NCBI GenBank assembly: GCA_024449915.1
Contig: JAMZAV010000802.1
Coordinates: 124,001 to 188,000 of the forward strand
DNA: 64,000 bases
Direction of reading: 5' to 3'
DNA from: Sweltsa coloradensis
Taxonomy: Eukaryota > Arthropoda > Insecta > Plecoptera > Chloroperlidae
Shown: piece after piece, positions 46,741 through 59,115 of the stretch
Layout: each line of letters starts with the position of its first letter
How positions within the stretch are numbered: the stretch's first letter is position 1
The notes under the pieces: generated by a model
What the model was told of the DNA's origin: nothing
Database searches by the model: none
The model's input: only the letters and a program-made list of their open reading frames with translations
Translations under genes and position numbers: made by a program

Positions 46741-47608
46741 AATCATTAGTGGGCCGGTTGGTCAGATCAACATTGCGTCAGTTATGTGATTCAACTACAT
46801 CACTTGTAACATTTAATAGATATATCAATATAATCAAATTAATGAGACTAGTTGCCATTCAAACAATTCTATATACAAACATATTGCAACAGCTTTGATT
46901 GATAAGCTTACTTATGCTTATGCTAATGCCGAGTGCATTAAACTAAATTTTTGTTTATGCTTTTATGTCCAATACCGAGTGTTAATATAACTCTTAAGAG
47001 GAGAATGTTGGTATGCCAGCAGGGGAAAACTCTGGTATCCAGCCAGATGGACTGGTGAGTGGGAGGTACATGTTTTGGATTTAGGGACAATTCCCATGAT
47101 TGTTTGGAGACGAAAGAGTAGCATTATTACACGCAAGAACTTTTAGGAGGTTTGCGAGGATGGTAATGACGGGATCTGAAGAGAGAGAAGATGATTGATA
47201 AGCTGACGTTGTTAGCTTAGTGGGTACTTCTTTTTCCCTAGTATACTTGCAATAGTACAGGCTTCGCGATAGGCTAGAAGAGCAATTACAATGGCCTATA
47301 GAAAAGCTTATCAACTCCCCCAAAACATGGTTGAACATTGTGTTTAAAACCACCAATATAACAAATAGAATGTTTTTAAGGGAAGAATTTGTAGATTTGG
47401 GCCTCTTTTTTTGTTTTGCTTTCAAATATAATAATATTAAAATATAGACATATATCTGTAATAAACAATATATTAATTAATAAGGGTAGTCCAACAAATG
47501 TTTTGTTCCCTATTTAACCGATACTTGCTCTGCGGCTGTTTATGGCCATCAACAATATTTAAGACTGAATGTGATAAATTTGGTGATAATGTAATTTCTT
47601 CTCTTCAG

Positions 47609-47650
47609 GGTCACACTATGCGGCTGCTGGGGTTGGTGTGCCTCGTGCAC
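47609..47650 (+). other. Candidate coding exon with splice sites
   Basis: A 42-bp exon bounded by an acceptor with a pyrimidine tract (ttcttctcttcag) and a consensus donor (gtaagt at 47,651). It contains nine untranslated bases and the first 11 codons of an open frame. Confidence 0.6.
47618..47650 (+). CDS. First coding exon of a probable secreted protein (partial)
   Basis: The translation MRLLGLVCLVH has a charged residue after the start and a run of leucine and valine, the layout of a signal peptide's N-terminal and hydrophobic parts. The ATG has an A at position -3. The exon ends exactly between codons (phase 0) at gtaagt. Many arthropod genes for secreted proteins, including cuticular proteins and neuropeptides, have a first coding exon that breaks within the signal peptide, so the structure is familiar. 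The remaining exons could not be found in this window, so neither the mature product nor the family is known. Neighbouring DNA downstream is AT-rich and looks intronic. The main alternative is a chance coincidence of good splice signals around a short open frame. Confidence 0.55.
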
Positions 47651-49954
47651 GTAAGTAATCAGATTAATTAACTTATTACAAACCTACTTATACATTTCGC
47701 GTCTACACTCTACAAACGGTAACGGTACGACAAGCTCGCCCGTCTCCATAGATCGGTACATTGTTAAGTAAATGCCCTGCAGATCACGTTTATATTCTGA
47801 TCTTTAAATTTATAAACCGAAATTGTTTAGATTTTGCAAAGAAAATCATTTCGCATTTGTTATTTATCATAACGAAAATCTAGGTGAATTATAACATTTT
47901 TCTGGGAATAAAATTAATATATTTTTATCATAGTTAGAACAAGTTTAGTAGGTCACCAAACTTTAATTGTAAGTGACGTTTCGCATGCGAAGTCCAACAT
48001 TAAAAATTTAATCATACTTAGTGTTGATCAAATTTCCTAGGAAAAGGTTCGCTTTGGAAAATTTGATTTAAAAATTAATCTCACAGGCTTATACAAGCCA
48101 TATATAGTAAAATCTAGTAAATAGCGAAGGCGTCATTTGCCAACGATTCGACTTTCAATATGTAGTCATTTCATTCATATCTCAGGTTTGCTCACATCAT
48201 TGCATGCGTATGACGGAGAATTTATAGCTTGATATTAATTCTCTAAACGATTGTCTGTGTAAGTTCTTGTCATATATGGAGTTTCGAATGACGTCTCCTT
48301 GGTTGCATTGTTGATTTATAATCGTGTGTTATGGTTATAGAAGCAACATTAATGCAATAGCAATCATTACTTTAATTTATGTTCACCATAAGGAAACCGT
48401 TCAAATGGGGTGCGTTTGTATATATATAGTGGAAGAGAACCTTTTAAACGGATTTTAAGTAAGAATGACAGTAAATTGAGTTTGAGAAAAAATATTAAAT
48501 TTGTAATCAATAAAATCGAATTGAACATTTCTTTATAATTGCATAAGGCTTACCAGATTTTCCTGAGCCTATTTCATTAAAAATTGTGTTCATCTTTGCA
48601 GTATTATTGATTTTCTATTGTGACAAACAAACATTGATGTACAATTGCTTAAATTATTGAATGGTCTATACTCCCTTCTTCATCTCTACCGGGTGCTGGA
48701 TCAAAGCATTTGACCTATACGACGTGCCATAACGCTCGTACTAGTAAACACCAACGTTTCGTGGCCTATGTGATCACATAATAATTGTAAAGGTAACCGA
48801 TATTTTCGTGTTTGGAAGTTTTCCACATGTTGTTACAAATACTTAATTTTCTTTACCAACTTCCGAGTTCTTTTTGTTGAAGAACACACAGTATGAATTA
48901 CATTTTCAATGCTAGTAAGTTTTTTATTTCCATTAACGATTGATATAGAATTGATATTTTATACAATATATTAATTGTTACACCGGCCGCTATTTACCCA
49001 ACCCTGCGATTCAGTTTTTTTGCTAAATTGTTCCCAGTCTTCATTGTGTATGTTTATTATTTAGCGGAACTTAAATTAATTAACTTGAATATTTTATTTT
49101 AATTAAACTAGGTGACGCATTTAAGTTGTGGTATAAGTTAAGCTAATTTGTGTCTATGCTAATACAGAATACCAAAGGACACACAACACTTAATGACGAC
49201 TTGATCTTAAAACAACCGTAAATGTTAGTCCTAAAAAACATAAACCACGGCTATAGTGCGTGTGAAAAAAAATTACTTTCCCCAGATTATCTCCGGGTGA
49301 GCAGAGTTAATGCAAAACATTTGCGGCTTCGGTAATTATCAGCATCTCAACAGCACCTCCGCACCCATCGGCTTAAATTTAGCTATCTCATGGATGGTAT
49401 TAATCAGTAAAATATGCAGAATGGCATCTTGTTCACCTTCTTCATTAGATTATTTGAAGACTAGGCTAATTGGTAGTTACAGTGTTGTGTAGTAACTAAT
49501 GTCGCCAATGCAGTTTTTAAATTGACACTACGTGATTGAAGCTAATAACATAGCATTATCAGGTGAGATCATGCAGCATACAGCACCGCGCTTTCTCCAC
49601 ACATAACGCCGAGCTGAGGAGCTCATAAATCAATATGCGAATATATTAGCAGCCAGACGAGATTAGGGAAGTAATTTACTCTCTAATTTAAAGGAAGTTT
49701 TCGAAGAGGCTGTTAACATAATTGCTTGATTTATTGTATTTTGGTCAGGATTATGTGAACGAAACGCGCGAACACAATCGTGACTTTGTCGAAGCAATGT
49801 CAAACTTCGTGTGGATTTAATTAACGCCGCCTGAAACTTTGAGATAATAAAACAATGTTTCTTTAATGGACAGGCTATCAGTGGCAGGTCACATGAATGC
49901 TTATGAAGCTAATTAACATAATTTGCTAAGAATAAATTAATAAATTCGTATATA
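47651..49954 (+). other. Probable intron, no recognised features
   Basis: AT-rich. A segment at about 49,560-49,910 is less repetitive and contains homeodomain-type taattaa cores and GC-richer patches, so it could be regulatory. I have no direct evidence for this. Confidence 0.3.
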
Positions 49955-50160
49955 CACAGTCACAGAGCTGATTTTCAGTGGGTGGGGGACTTACAATTGA
50001 AGTGGACGGAATCAGTCCTGTCGGCACAGGTGGTCAACCAGAGATTGATTTTTGAAACAGGAAATGGCGACAAAGTGGTTGCACACGATTCATCCACGAG
50101 CGACACCAGAATCAATCTGACGAATTCGGAACAACTCAACGAGCCACGGAAAATAATATA
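49955..50160 (-). repeat. SINE S1-related repeat, reverse
   Basis: On the minus strand: cgttgagttgttccgaattc, ttgattctggtgtcgctcg and aaaaatcaatctctggttg, then gtcccccacccactgaaaat and cagctctgtgactg. The order follows the 3' half of S1 with considerable divergence. The 72-codon + frame here is a by-product. Confidence 0.55.
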
Positions 50161-53100
50161 TAGACATAATTATTTACGATTCTATTCAACTTACATCTGA
50201 TTTTTTTTTTCAAATTTGGAATGTCCGATGGCGGGAACCGTTTCCACAAAACAATATATATGTACATGTAACATTGACTGTCAGAAAATTCAGAGGTCTA
50301 GCACTATTCAGCCCTTGATTTATTTCTGATCGATGGAGTACATAGCTTTTTGGCATACGATCACAGTATACATGTTTAGCAGGGTAATCGAATTCGTACC
50401 CTTCTGAATCACAGTTCAGTCACAGTCCGCTCTCACAGAGCCTTGAAGAGAGGGTAAATAATGCCTTGTCAGAAGGCTTTCGAAATGCTGAAAGGTCACA
50501 GACGTTCGTTAGTTTGGTCTATGCAGGGTTAACGTGAGGCCATTAATTATCCTACGCGGGCGTACGTATGTTATTAGGTACCTTTCGATCGTGAACTTGA
50601 GCAGTGAAAACTCTGCAGCCAATACAGAAATAAATAACTTCAGAAAGATCGAATCTGTACCGGTTTTCGATTTCATCTGTATTTTGAAGTCAGCGTGCGA
50701 AATATGTGTTTGCGGATTATAAATGCTCGGAATTATTATAGGCCACCATCCTGGTTTCGGCAAGTGAGATGCATAATGTACACCATCGTGCAGAAGTAAA
50801 TCTATTAGGCTGGGTAGTAGATAGATACAACTAGAAAACCCTATTTACACAGTAAGATTAAATTAACCGATTAATAAATCTAGAGTTTTTTTGCATGATT
50901 ATAATAATAATAATTATACCAGACTCGGCCTCCAATACATTTAATTTTTCTATACAAAGTTTAAGAAAAAGTGTTTTTAAATGACCATTTGTGTTCGTTT
51001 CGAAGGTAGTCAGAAATTGCTAATTTATATTTTGGAATTTTATAATTTTTTCAATGTCATGGCAGAAGTGTGCTGGTAATTATTTGAACAAGTTCAACCA
51101 TTAAAACACGATTTGTAACTTAACGTTTTTATAAAAGTTAAGCAATGATGTATTTAAAGGTAAACCAGACCCTGAAAATGAGTTTTACGAGTGTGTTAAT
51201 ATATTGGTATAGTGATATGTCAATGCTAACTTGAAAGAATATTCATGTAGTAAAATCAGTGAATAAAATTAATGTCAAAAGTTGTTAAGCTCAAGTTGAC
51301 TCTAAAACAACGGTAGATATTTTAATTGCGTTTAATATTCTAACGACGTCGGGGGTAATAAAACCTTAAGGACGTTCAATGAAGACTTGGTTTATTCATG
51401 TTTGTGTGTTATTAATGTTTAAATGACGCTTCGAAGGGGAAATCAAGAAACCATGAACGACACTAGTCGGTAAAAAATACACAAAACACTTAAAGTCAAC
51501 AAAATCGTGACCTCGAAAAGGAGTAGAAACCTAAAGAAACGCTGAAGATCCTCACGATGAGAGATGGTGATATCTTCAATCTTGAGTCGATGTGACGTCA
51601 CAGAATGGAAAGAGAATTAATTGTGGTTTTGAAAGTCAACTCCTACTCTTTTTCCCAGAAAATATATTCATATAATAATACAAATAAAAACAGTAGATAT
51701 TATAGGAAACACGCTCAAATTTTCAACAATTTTTTCTATAAAGTTTGTTTTATGGTGAGCTATGGATTCTCTAAGACCCAATTACAAAATCACATATGCC
51801 TACATTCACCTAATTTAAACTTATTATTTATTGTCCAAACTACAAAACGCGATTTTAAATGTTATTCAATTATGATAGGAAACCTTCGCCGGGAATACAT
51901 GCCTAACTAACTGGACAAACTAGTTGAAATAGTGGCATTAGATTTGAATTGTATTTCACTAGGTTGCAAACTAATAAAAGGTCGCCATTTAGAATGTGTC
52001 TCGTCTCATTATCTTTAATCGCTACTTCTTACACGTAAATTTATTTAAAACGACTTCATGTATATACTAAAATGGAGAACAGCACGCGTTTTACATTGTT
52101 CTGTGCGACTACGTTGTCTAGTCCTGGCGATTTACTTGACAATATGTTTAATTACGCATCTTTAATTAGTAATACAAACAACACGGTTGACTGTACGGTA
52201 CTTAAATATTCTGACCTAAGCAACTTTCCACTCTTAATCACTTGTGCCCATCTTGCACGCTTAAAGGAATAAGCCCATCCAAGTCCAAGTCCAGTGTTGT
52301 CCTCTAAAAAAACACACATAGCACGTCTCAATTGAAACAGTAAACAAAGATGTTTTCAATAATTCAATAAGCCTCGAACTTTCTATTTCTTTGACTCTTA
52401 AACGCCGCACCTGGAAGCCGATGTCAATGGGCACTCGGGAGTCGAAAGCCAGCCGGACAAACCAACAATATTTACAATCAGCTTACTCGAGACAGACTAA
52501 TGACATTCAGTGGAGGCCATCGTCAACTAACGCTATTTTACGATAGGACTTCGTGGAGGTTAGCTGCTGTGTCTGTGTGCGTTGGACAAACATTTTCACT
52601 TTCATTCGGCAACTCAGACACCCACTTTAGCGTTGAGGCCGTCGAGTAACTAACTGTAGGTGGGATACAAGGGTAGGATTATATGTCATACAAAACACAC
52701 AATAAATCCTAAATAGTGTATTTATATTGATCACGTTTTCATTTATATGCATTTCATGTTTAGGTTTATATCGAGTATGTTTCTTTTCAGTGTACTGCAT
52801 GGATTCAAAACTCAAAATAAATTTTAGTAAATCTAGCGTTATTATACTTAAAAAAAATATATTATTAAGAAAACATTAAATAGACGATTGTATGTTTTAT
52901 TTCTTATCAGACAACTGAAATGGTCATAGTTCACTTATAAGACACCTATACAAATACAAATACATATCAGTTGCAATAAATAACCACATATACAAAAACA
53001 CAAAATTCAAAATATGAATCACAAACACATTAACAATAATTGGCCAAGTAGAAAGGTATATTAAAGTTAAAACTATATACGTACAAATGAACGAAAATAC

Positions 53101-54069
53101 ATTTTAGTACCGATGAAGCAATTATTCGTGCTTGTTTAACCGTTCTTATTAGCTTTGGAGTTTTTAGAATATTAACTGTTTTACAGTACAATTATTTTGA
53201 CTCTTTAATAAGTAACCGAATCTTCACGATTATCACCGAATATTCACTATACTACGATGACATAAGGCAGAATGGAGTGCACACTTTATTTCATTTTTTA
53301 ATTTAGAGAGTTACCGTACTTGAACTGTCATATTGTATTTATAATCCACGATACTAGAATAGTACACTTTATTAAAATCCTTGTTTCGAAAATGCAAACG
53401 TGTAATCATTTTTATTGTGAACATTTTAAAGAGACAATCGAAAGACCCAACAGGCAACAGGTGTTTGACCAATAGCGGATGTCAAGTTATGTCTTATTAC
53501 GAAAGTATTGTAACTAGAAGCCGAAAGAAAAACACACACATTTAACAAAACAGTGTTTGTCATTAAATTATCGTGTGTTTGAAACACGACACAAAGCCAT
53601 AAAGTACTGACTGCAATTTAGGCAATGACACGTTGTTGCAAGTCTTGGACGATTCACTGTCTTACACAACTAATGGTATTTTAATCAGTTTATATATTTA
53701 CCAACCATCAGAATATTTGTGAAGATCGCACCTCAAAAAGGGAAAGTTATGTTGAGATTTACATTACTAGTTGGGAACTCCTCAGCGAGCAATTAACCAA
53801 TCTGACCGAGCTTATGAATCAGGTGATAACTGATTGACCTTTTAGGTGTTACACCATGTTTAATTAGCTACTTACTGTTATTAACAGGCCTGCCTCTTTG
53901 GCACCTAGGTGACCTTTCATTAAAACAAATGAGTTAGTGCCTTAAAGGAACAGTGTATAGGGTGAAGCAAAGCAGATGTCTGCTTAGAAGCTTCGCAGAC
54001 ATCATTTGTTACTCTTAACCTGTTCAGATTCGATTTTTAAAAAATGTTCGTATTGCCACTTAGCTAGAG
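50161..54069. other. Long unannotated stretch
   Basis: AT-rich. Open frames at 50,509-50,763, 51,605-51,910 and 52,072-52,272 have no recognisable domains or supporting splice sites. A small inverted repeat (gatgtctgc/gcagacatc, 53,975-54,003) is visible. Confidence 0.35.
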
Positions 54070-54868
54070 TTTGGAAGATACAGTAAAAAACGTTCCGAAG
54101 TCAAATACCACATGACGAATGATTGTATATTGTGATGAACAGTTCATTAATGGCGGAGGTGCCGGGCACATATATATTCATACTTTCTGGGGTTCCTCAC
54201 TTGATGAACCGTTCATAATGGTGGAGGTGACGGGCACATGGATATTCATACTTTCTGGGGTTCCTAATTTGATTAACCGTTTATAAATGGTGGAGGTCTC
54301 GGCACAAATATTTAAACTGTCCTGGAGTTCTGAGATTACAGTTCTAGTGGTGGGGTGCCGGCAATTAACAATTCTGGGCCTACTTATGAACGTGATAATG
54401 TGAAGGTGTACGCCATGTTTATTATTGGTTACTACTTTGATTAACCGTGCTAAATGGATGAGGTGACCGGGTCATAAAAATATAAACTTGAGTTTCATGC
54501 TTAACAGAAACATGGTGGGGTGGCACGGGCTTTATTAAGTTTTCGCGGATCCTCATTGATACAACCGTTTATTATTCGAGTGAACACACATGGTATTCCA
54601 TACTGTTTGGAGTTACATAAAAAACCGTTCCAAAGTCAGATACACACATGGAGAATATTGGGTTCCTAATTGTAATTAACAGTTCATTAATGGCGGAGGT
54701 GCCGGGCACATATATATTCATACTTTCTGGGGTTCCTCACTTGATGAACCGTTTATTAAGGTGGAGGTGACGGGCTTATGGATATTAATACTTTCTGGAA
54801 TTCCTAATTTGATTAACCGTTCATAAATGGTGGAGGTGCCGGGTACATATATATTTAAACTTTCTGTG
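54070..54868 (-). repeat. 68/69-bp tandem array with 540-bp higher-order repeat
   Basis: Units carry 'gatgaacagttcattaatgg', 'ggaggtgccgggcacat', 'attcatactttctgg' and 'ggttcctaattt', spaced 68-69 bp. The first units (from 54,140) recur almost unchanged exactly 540 bp later (from 54,680), with decayed units between. The flank before them (cgttccgaagtc, then cgttccaaagtc) recurs too. The ggtggaggtgccggg motif is the complement of family B's cggcacctccacca, so the array is an amplified piece of that repeat in reverse. Confidence 0.8.
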
Positions 54869-55032
54869 AGGATAGTCCCCAAACCCCTTATCCCCAGGTT
54901 CACCAAAAACATTATGTATCATCCAAGTTGAAGGGCAATGTAAAAGTTAATGGTACGGCGTGTTCGGTTTTTACCGTCAGACTTGATACACACGCAGACG
55001 GACAATAATATGATGCATCGCTCCCTAGTTAT
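54869..55032 (-). repeat. Family B repeat, 5' part, reverse
   Basis: Minus-strand order: gggagcgatgcatcat, gtccgtctgcgtgtgtatca, gtctgacggtaaaaaccg and ggtgaacctggggataagg. It continues directly into the tandem array, so array and flank are one amplified family B copy. Confidence 0.65.
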
Positions 55033-56415
55033 AAAACAGGCTAACATCATAGTGTGACAGTCGTTTTCATGGACCCATAGTAATCACTTACTTAGACTAT
55101 GTTAGACTGGTGAGGTGGATCCAAGGAGGAGGGAAAAACCTCTCTTCTTCTCCCACCCCCTTATTTAAAACAGAAGAGAAAGAGAGTGAGAGAGTGGAAG
55201 TAAATAGACAGATGTGAAGAAAGTATGGAAGAGAAACAAAAAAAGGATAGTAAATTAATCAGACGTACGGAGAAATTAAGTCGAAATGAGGTCACGTTCG
55301 CGTTGGTAGTGTGTTGCAAGGCAACTCAATTTCCGCCACCTCAAAAATAGTGTTTGTTCTGTCTTTGTCACGCTACGAATGATTCGCTTGATAAAATTGG
55401 AGGGCCTCGAATCTCGGAACTTAGGTGCAGGGTCATCAACATAAATATCTACTTCTACTTCATTGAATGCGTCATTTCGTATTTTCTTCTGACTAGATAC
55501 AACGTTCAATTTCCCGACACATCAAGGTTAAATTATTATGTCTCTGGTTGTCCTCGGAACTGTTTTATGCATTTCTACCACTTCTTCATGATAATAAAGT
55601 TCGCATATTAATTCCACACGCAAAGAGTACTCTTACTTTACTTAGGGGAACGATACCGGATTTTTTTAAATATGCAAACGTTTCAAACTAAACTCGACTT
55701 GGTTCTTCTTGCTTTGAATGAATCAACATTGATTTTTAGAAATTCAGTTATACTGTCAAAGCAAGAAATGACTATCATAAAGTTAATCTGGAAATACCCA
55801 AAAGAGGAAGTGTATAATCGTCGAAGAAGAATACAAAAATAAAATATTTTGCCAGGCGTAGATATTTTTGGTGGAGGTGCTGGGTTGACAAAGACAGAGC
55901 TGTCCTTTGCTTGTACTGAGGAAGTAGCCGAGCACTGTCCGGGGATGATGACACCCAGGTCACTTAAACATTCTGTATAATCCTTGTTGAAGAACAATGT
56001 CAACAACAAAAACTGCTAGCCGATCGGACCTCGAGCTGCGGTTTTCATCTTGAGCCGTGACTGCCAAAGACGGACAACGTAAGTGAGCAATGGCGAGATC
56101 TATCTATAACATCATGAAATATAGCATTGAATCTTATTGAAACATGTAATGTAATGTAAATCCAATAAAATGGAACTTGATGTTCTGAATGGTAACCTTC
56201 ATGAAAAACGCAGATTTGTGTTTAAAAAAATGAAGTTAGGCACACTAATCAAAGTGACGTTTGTATAGACGATGATTTCGTTCATACCTAAAACACGCAA
56301 ACGAAAATTTAATATCTAAACAAGTGGATAGATATATTATTTACTAGTGCGCTAACAAATAATATTACGAAACACATTAAATACACTATAAAATATAGTA
56401 TAAGTCGTAGAGAAT
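55033..56415. other. Unannotated stretch with a family B fragment
   Basis: A purine/pyrimidine-rich block lies at 55,120-55,240. A reverse family B fragment (agatatttttggtggaggtg) is at about 55,860-55,880. The frames at 55,276-55,611 overlap on opposite strands and are not recognised. Confidence 0.35.
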
Positions 56416-56692
56416 TGACCTTTGCCTTGTTAAAGTGATCAAAATATGACCTACATTAAATTGCCTCCCACACCCCTTGCCGACACACATTTCCTTGTCT
56501 TTCCGTGCAATGCAACGCGCGGCGTCTCGCAGTTCGAGGTGTGGCATAGATCACCTGCTGTGATTGCAGCATCTGCAGAAGACTTTGACCTAGAAGGAGT
56601 GAGTGCATGCAGCGTGAAAGCTCGGCGCATGCCCCACGCGTTAGATGAGCCCCATCACTTTCACGTACGTACACACTATGAATGAAGCGCAC
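56416..56692. promoter_or_regulatory. GC-richer island with nuclear-receptor-like sites
   Basis: Contains tgacctttgcc at about 56,417, whose complement ggcaaaggtca resembles the HNF4-type DR1 motif, and gactttgacctag at about 56,580. The island is open on both strands (79 and 78 codons), which often reflects GC content rather than coding. Exon or enhancer are both possible; neither is proven. Confidence 0.2.
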
Positions 56693-58850
56693 GTGGTGCG
56701 ATTTACAAGTTGGTTATTACGGCACCAACGGGAATGCCGAATGTTGTTTGTCTCGACCCGATTCCGTTATTATCTTTTAATGCCCAATAGCCATGGCGTC
56801 CAAATCAAACGGTAACTAAATGGGATATTTATCAATGAAATATATTTACTGCACAATATTTGGCCGATGAATGAAATGCTTATTCAACATGTTATTGAGA
56901 GCGGCTTTAATAGTTATTTCAATAAGGCTTCAACTAACAGAGTGAACTTGATAAAATCAGCAATCCTGACTGAAAGTTTGTCATATCGAGTTTATGGTTA
57001 AGTTGGGTTAAGTTATGTACAAGATGTGTAGAACAAGGGACTATTCGGGCTCGAACTATCGGTCGGTTCCGGCCACCGGCAACCCTGACTGCGCAGACTT
57101 CAGTAAAATTGTTAGTGCTAGGATTGATCAACATAAATACTGTCCTCACATCATTTACCTACTTCATTATAGCTGGAAGAGAGGCAAGTTATCTCTGGAC
57201 AGGTTTGCTACAATTAATTGTTGTTGTGTTAATTATGTTGATTAAAACCCCGAGCATACAAATATCCATACAGATGGGATGAATGTCATAATATAATTTT
57301 TTTCTTGGGGCTTTAGGTTTAGGAAAAAATCTCCCACGAGTAATCGTAATTGAGCTAATAATATATCATTACGTAACCACACGTAGTATACTTATGAAGT
57401 AAATGCCTAGGTTGATGTAACATGTTTAATTTAGCGCGTCTTCACATGGACTTAACAGAATGATGTCAAGAACTTGTTTTGAGAAGTCGTGTTTGATGTT
57501 TGGCACATAGCACAGAAGGCTTTAAGATACCAAGCATATGTAGTCAGCAGCTGACACACAAATCACTGTGGAGTGCTGACACACTTTGTATTGATCATCC
57601 GATAAAGATGGAATAAAATACACTTTAACACGTATATTTAAAAAAAGTTGTTGGTCAAGTATTTGATGGTCATTTAGTTGGCGATTACACATCTCATTTA
57701 AACAGAACTGGCTTCTAATGTTATAAATATTCATGGTAATCACAGTGACACTCATTCTTGTTGTTGTTTTTAAAAGAGCCCATTTAAAATGTAAATAGCA
57801 TTATCTTGAACACAAATTCGATCTTTTATATGACATTGAGAACTTTCTTCTTTGGATTAGGCATATAAAACATACTCTCTTAAATTATATAACTGGACCA
57901 AGAATGTACTGAACGAAGGTCAAACCAAGACTTAGAAAATAAAACTTGAATCGATCCATGGGTTTGTAGGAAGAATGTTGCATGATTAAAAATACCATAC
58001 ATACAATACTGTGTAACTCTTTGGAAAGTGGAAACTGTGAATAATTATTAATTTGTTGAATTTTGCTTGTCCATGAGACAGGAAGGTTAATGAAGGGCAC
58101 GTGTGTCCCTCAGCAGCGTTATACATGTGATCAAAGAGTTAAACATTCATGAAAAACACCAAGTGAAGATAACATTTGTTGGTGGTATTGGACTGATTAC
58201 TAGCATAAATTTGCTTTCCTGCACATCATTGTTATGCAGATGCGCATTAATGTTTGTTTTACTTTATTTATTTGTTATTTTAACACGTAAGAATGTGGTA
58301 TGAACTGTAAGAAAAGGCTTTCCTATTTGCATTAACCATGCTTCGGTCTCAAAATTGGACCAAAATGTTAATTTTGTTAATACTTTTATGATAATGTTTG
58401 ATATTTCGCTTTACATGTTGGCAGCTTTTTCAATACTGACATGGCTATCTTGAAGAACCTAACCAACATTCATTATAATATAATGTCAACAATTTCAAGA
58501 AAGGCGATTAAAACAATTAATATATTAATACCATAGACATTATATCAAACGCAATATAAACGGTATCTTGCACTATATCGTCGTGTGATATAAGATTTAT
58601 CAAGGATCACGATGTCAAGTACGGTACTGACAGCACTAATTTATCGCAAACATTAAGAAATGTTACCATGTTGATTTTAATTTCGCTTGTCATAACATCT
58701 CATAATTTAAATCGCAAACTAAATACTTTCTACGCTTGCCAATATTTGGACGTGTTTTCGCACGGGCCGAGAACAAAACCATGCCAAGTGTGTTCTAGAA
58801 ATGACCACGTCTTACGTAAACTACAAACAATCAAACTAACACGGACATAA
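56693..58850. other. Unannotated AT-rich stretch
   Basis: No supportable feature. A 'gggctcgaactatcggtcgg' segment at about 57,048 may be a decayed SINE head. Confidence 0.35.
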
Positions 58851-59115
58851 TGACTCCGGCGGTGATGCGCGTTGCATAAGATGCGACCGACCCGCTAAAG
58901 AAAGTGGTGCGAAGAGTGAAACTCGCACGGAGATCTCAACGCACGGTAGTGGCCGAACTCACCGCTACGATAGCTAAGCTATACAATGACCTGAATGCGC
59001 TTGATTTCTTGGGGTTGACCTTTGACATTTTCCCAGTCGTAGTCAGGTGTGTGTGTCTGTGCGGTTTTCACCCACTGTGACCTTTCAGAGGTTCGTGGTG
59101 GCATCGTCAGTGATC
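58851..59115. promoter_or_regulatory. GC-richer island
   Basis: CpG-containing block with tgacctttgaca (about 59,017) and tgacctttca (about 59,080), half-sites of the AGGTCA type. No TATA box or open frame is evident. It may be a regulatory element or an old repeat. Confidence 0.2.

Larger units (their letters stand above)
44144..47608 (+). other. Predicted first intron with SINE insertions
   Basis: Runs from gtgagg (44,144) to a pyrimidine tract ending ttcttctcttcag (47,608). It contains two S1 SINE copies (45.7 and 46.3 kb) and otherwise AT-rich DNA. A GC-rich block at about 45,000-45,075 is unexplained. The 114-codon minus frame at 47,081-47,425 has no recognisable domain. Confidence 0.35.

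Noticed and set aside
47081..47425. 114-codon minus-strand open frame
   Set aside because: It lies in the predicted first intron on the opposite strand, has low-complexity serine/lysine content and no recognisable domain.
51605..51910. 101-codon + strand open frame
   Set aside because: Its AT-driven composition rich in N, K, Y and F and the absence of any domain suggest chance.
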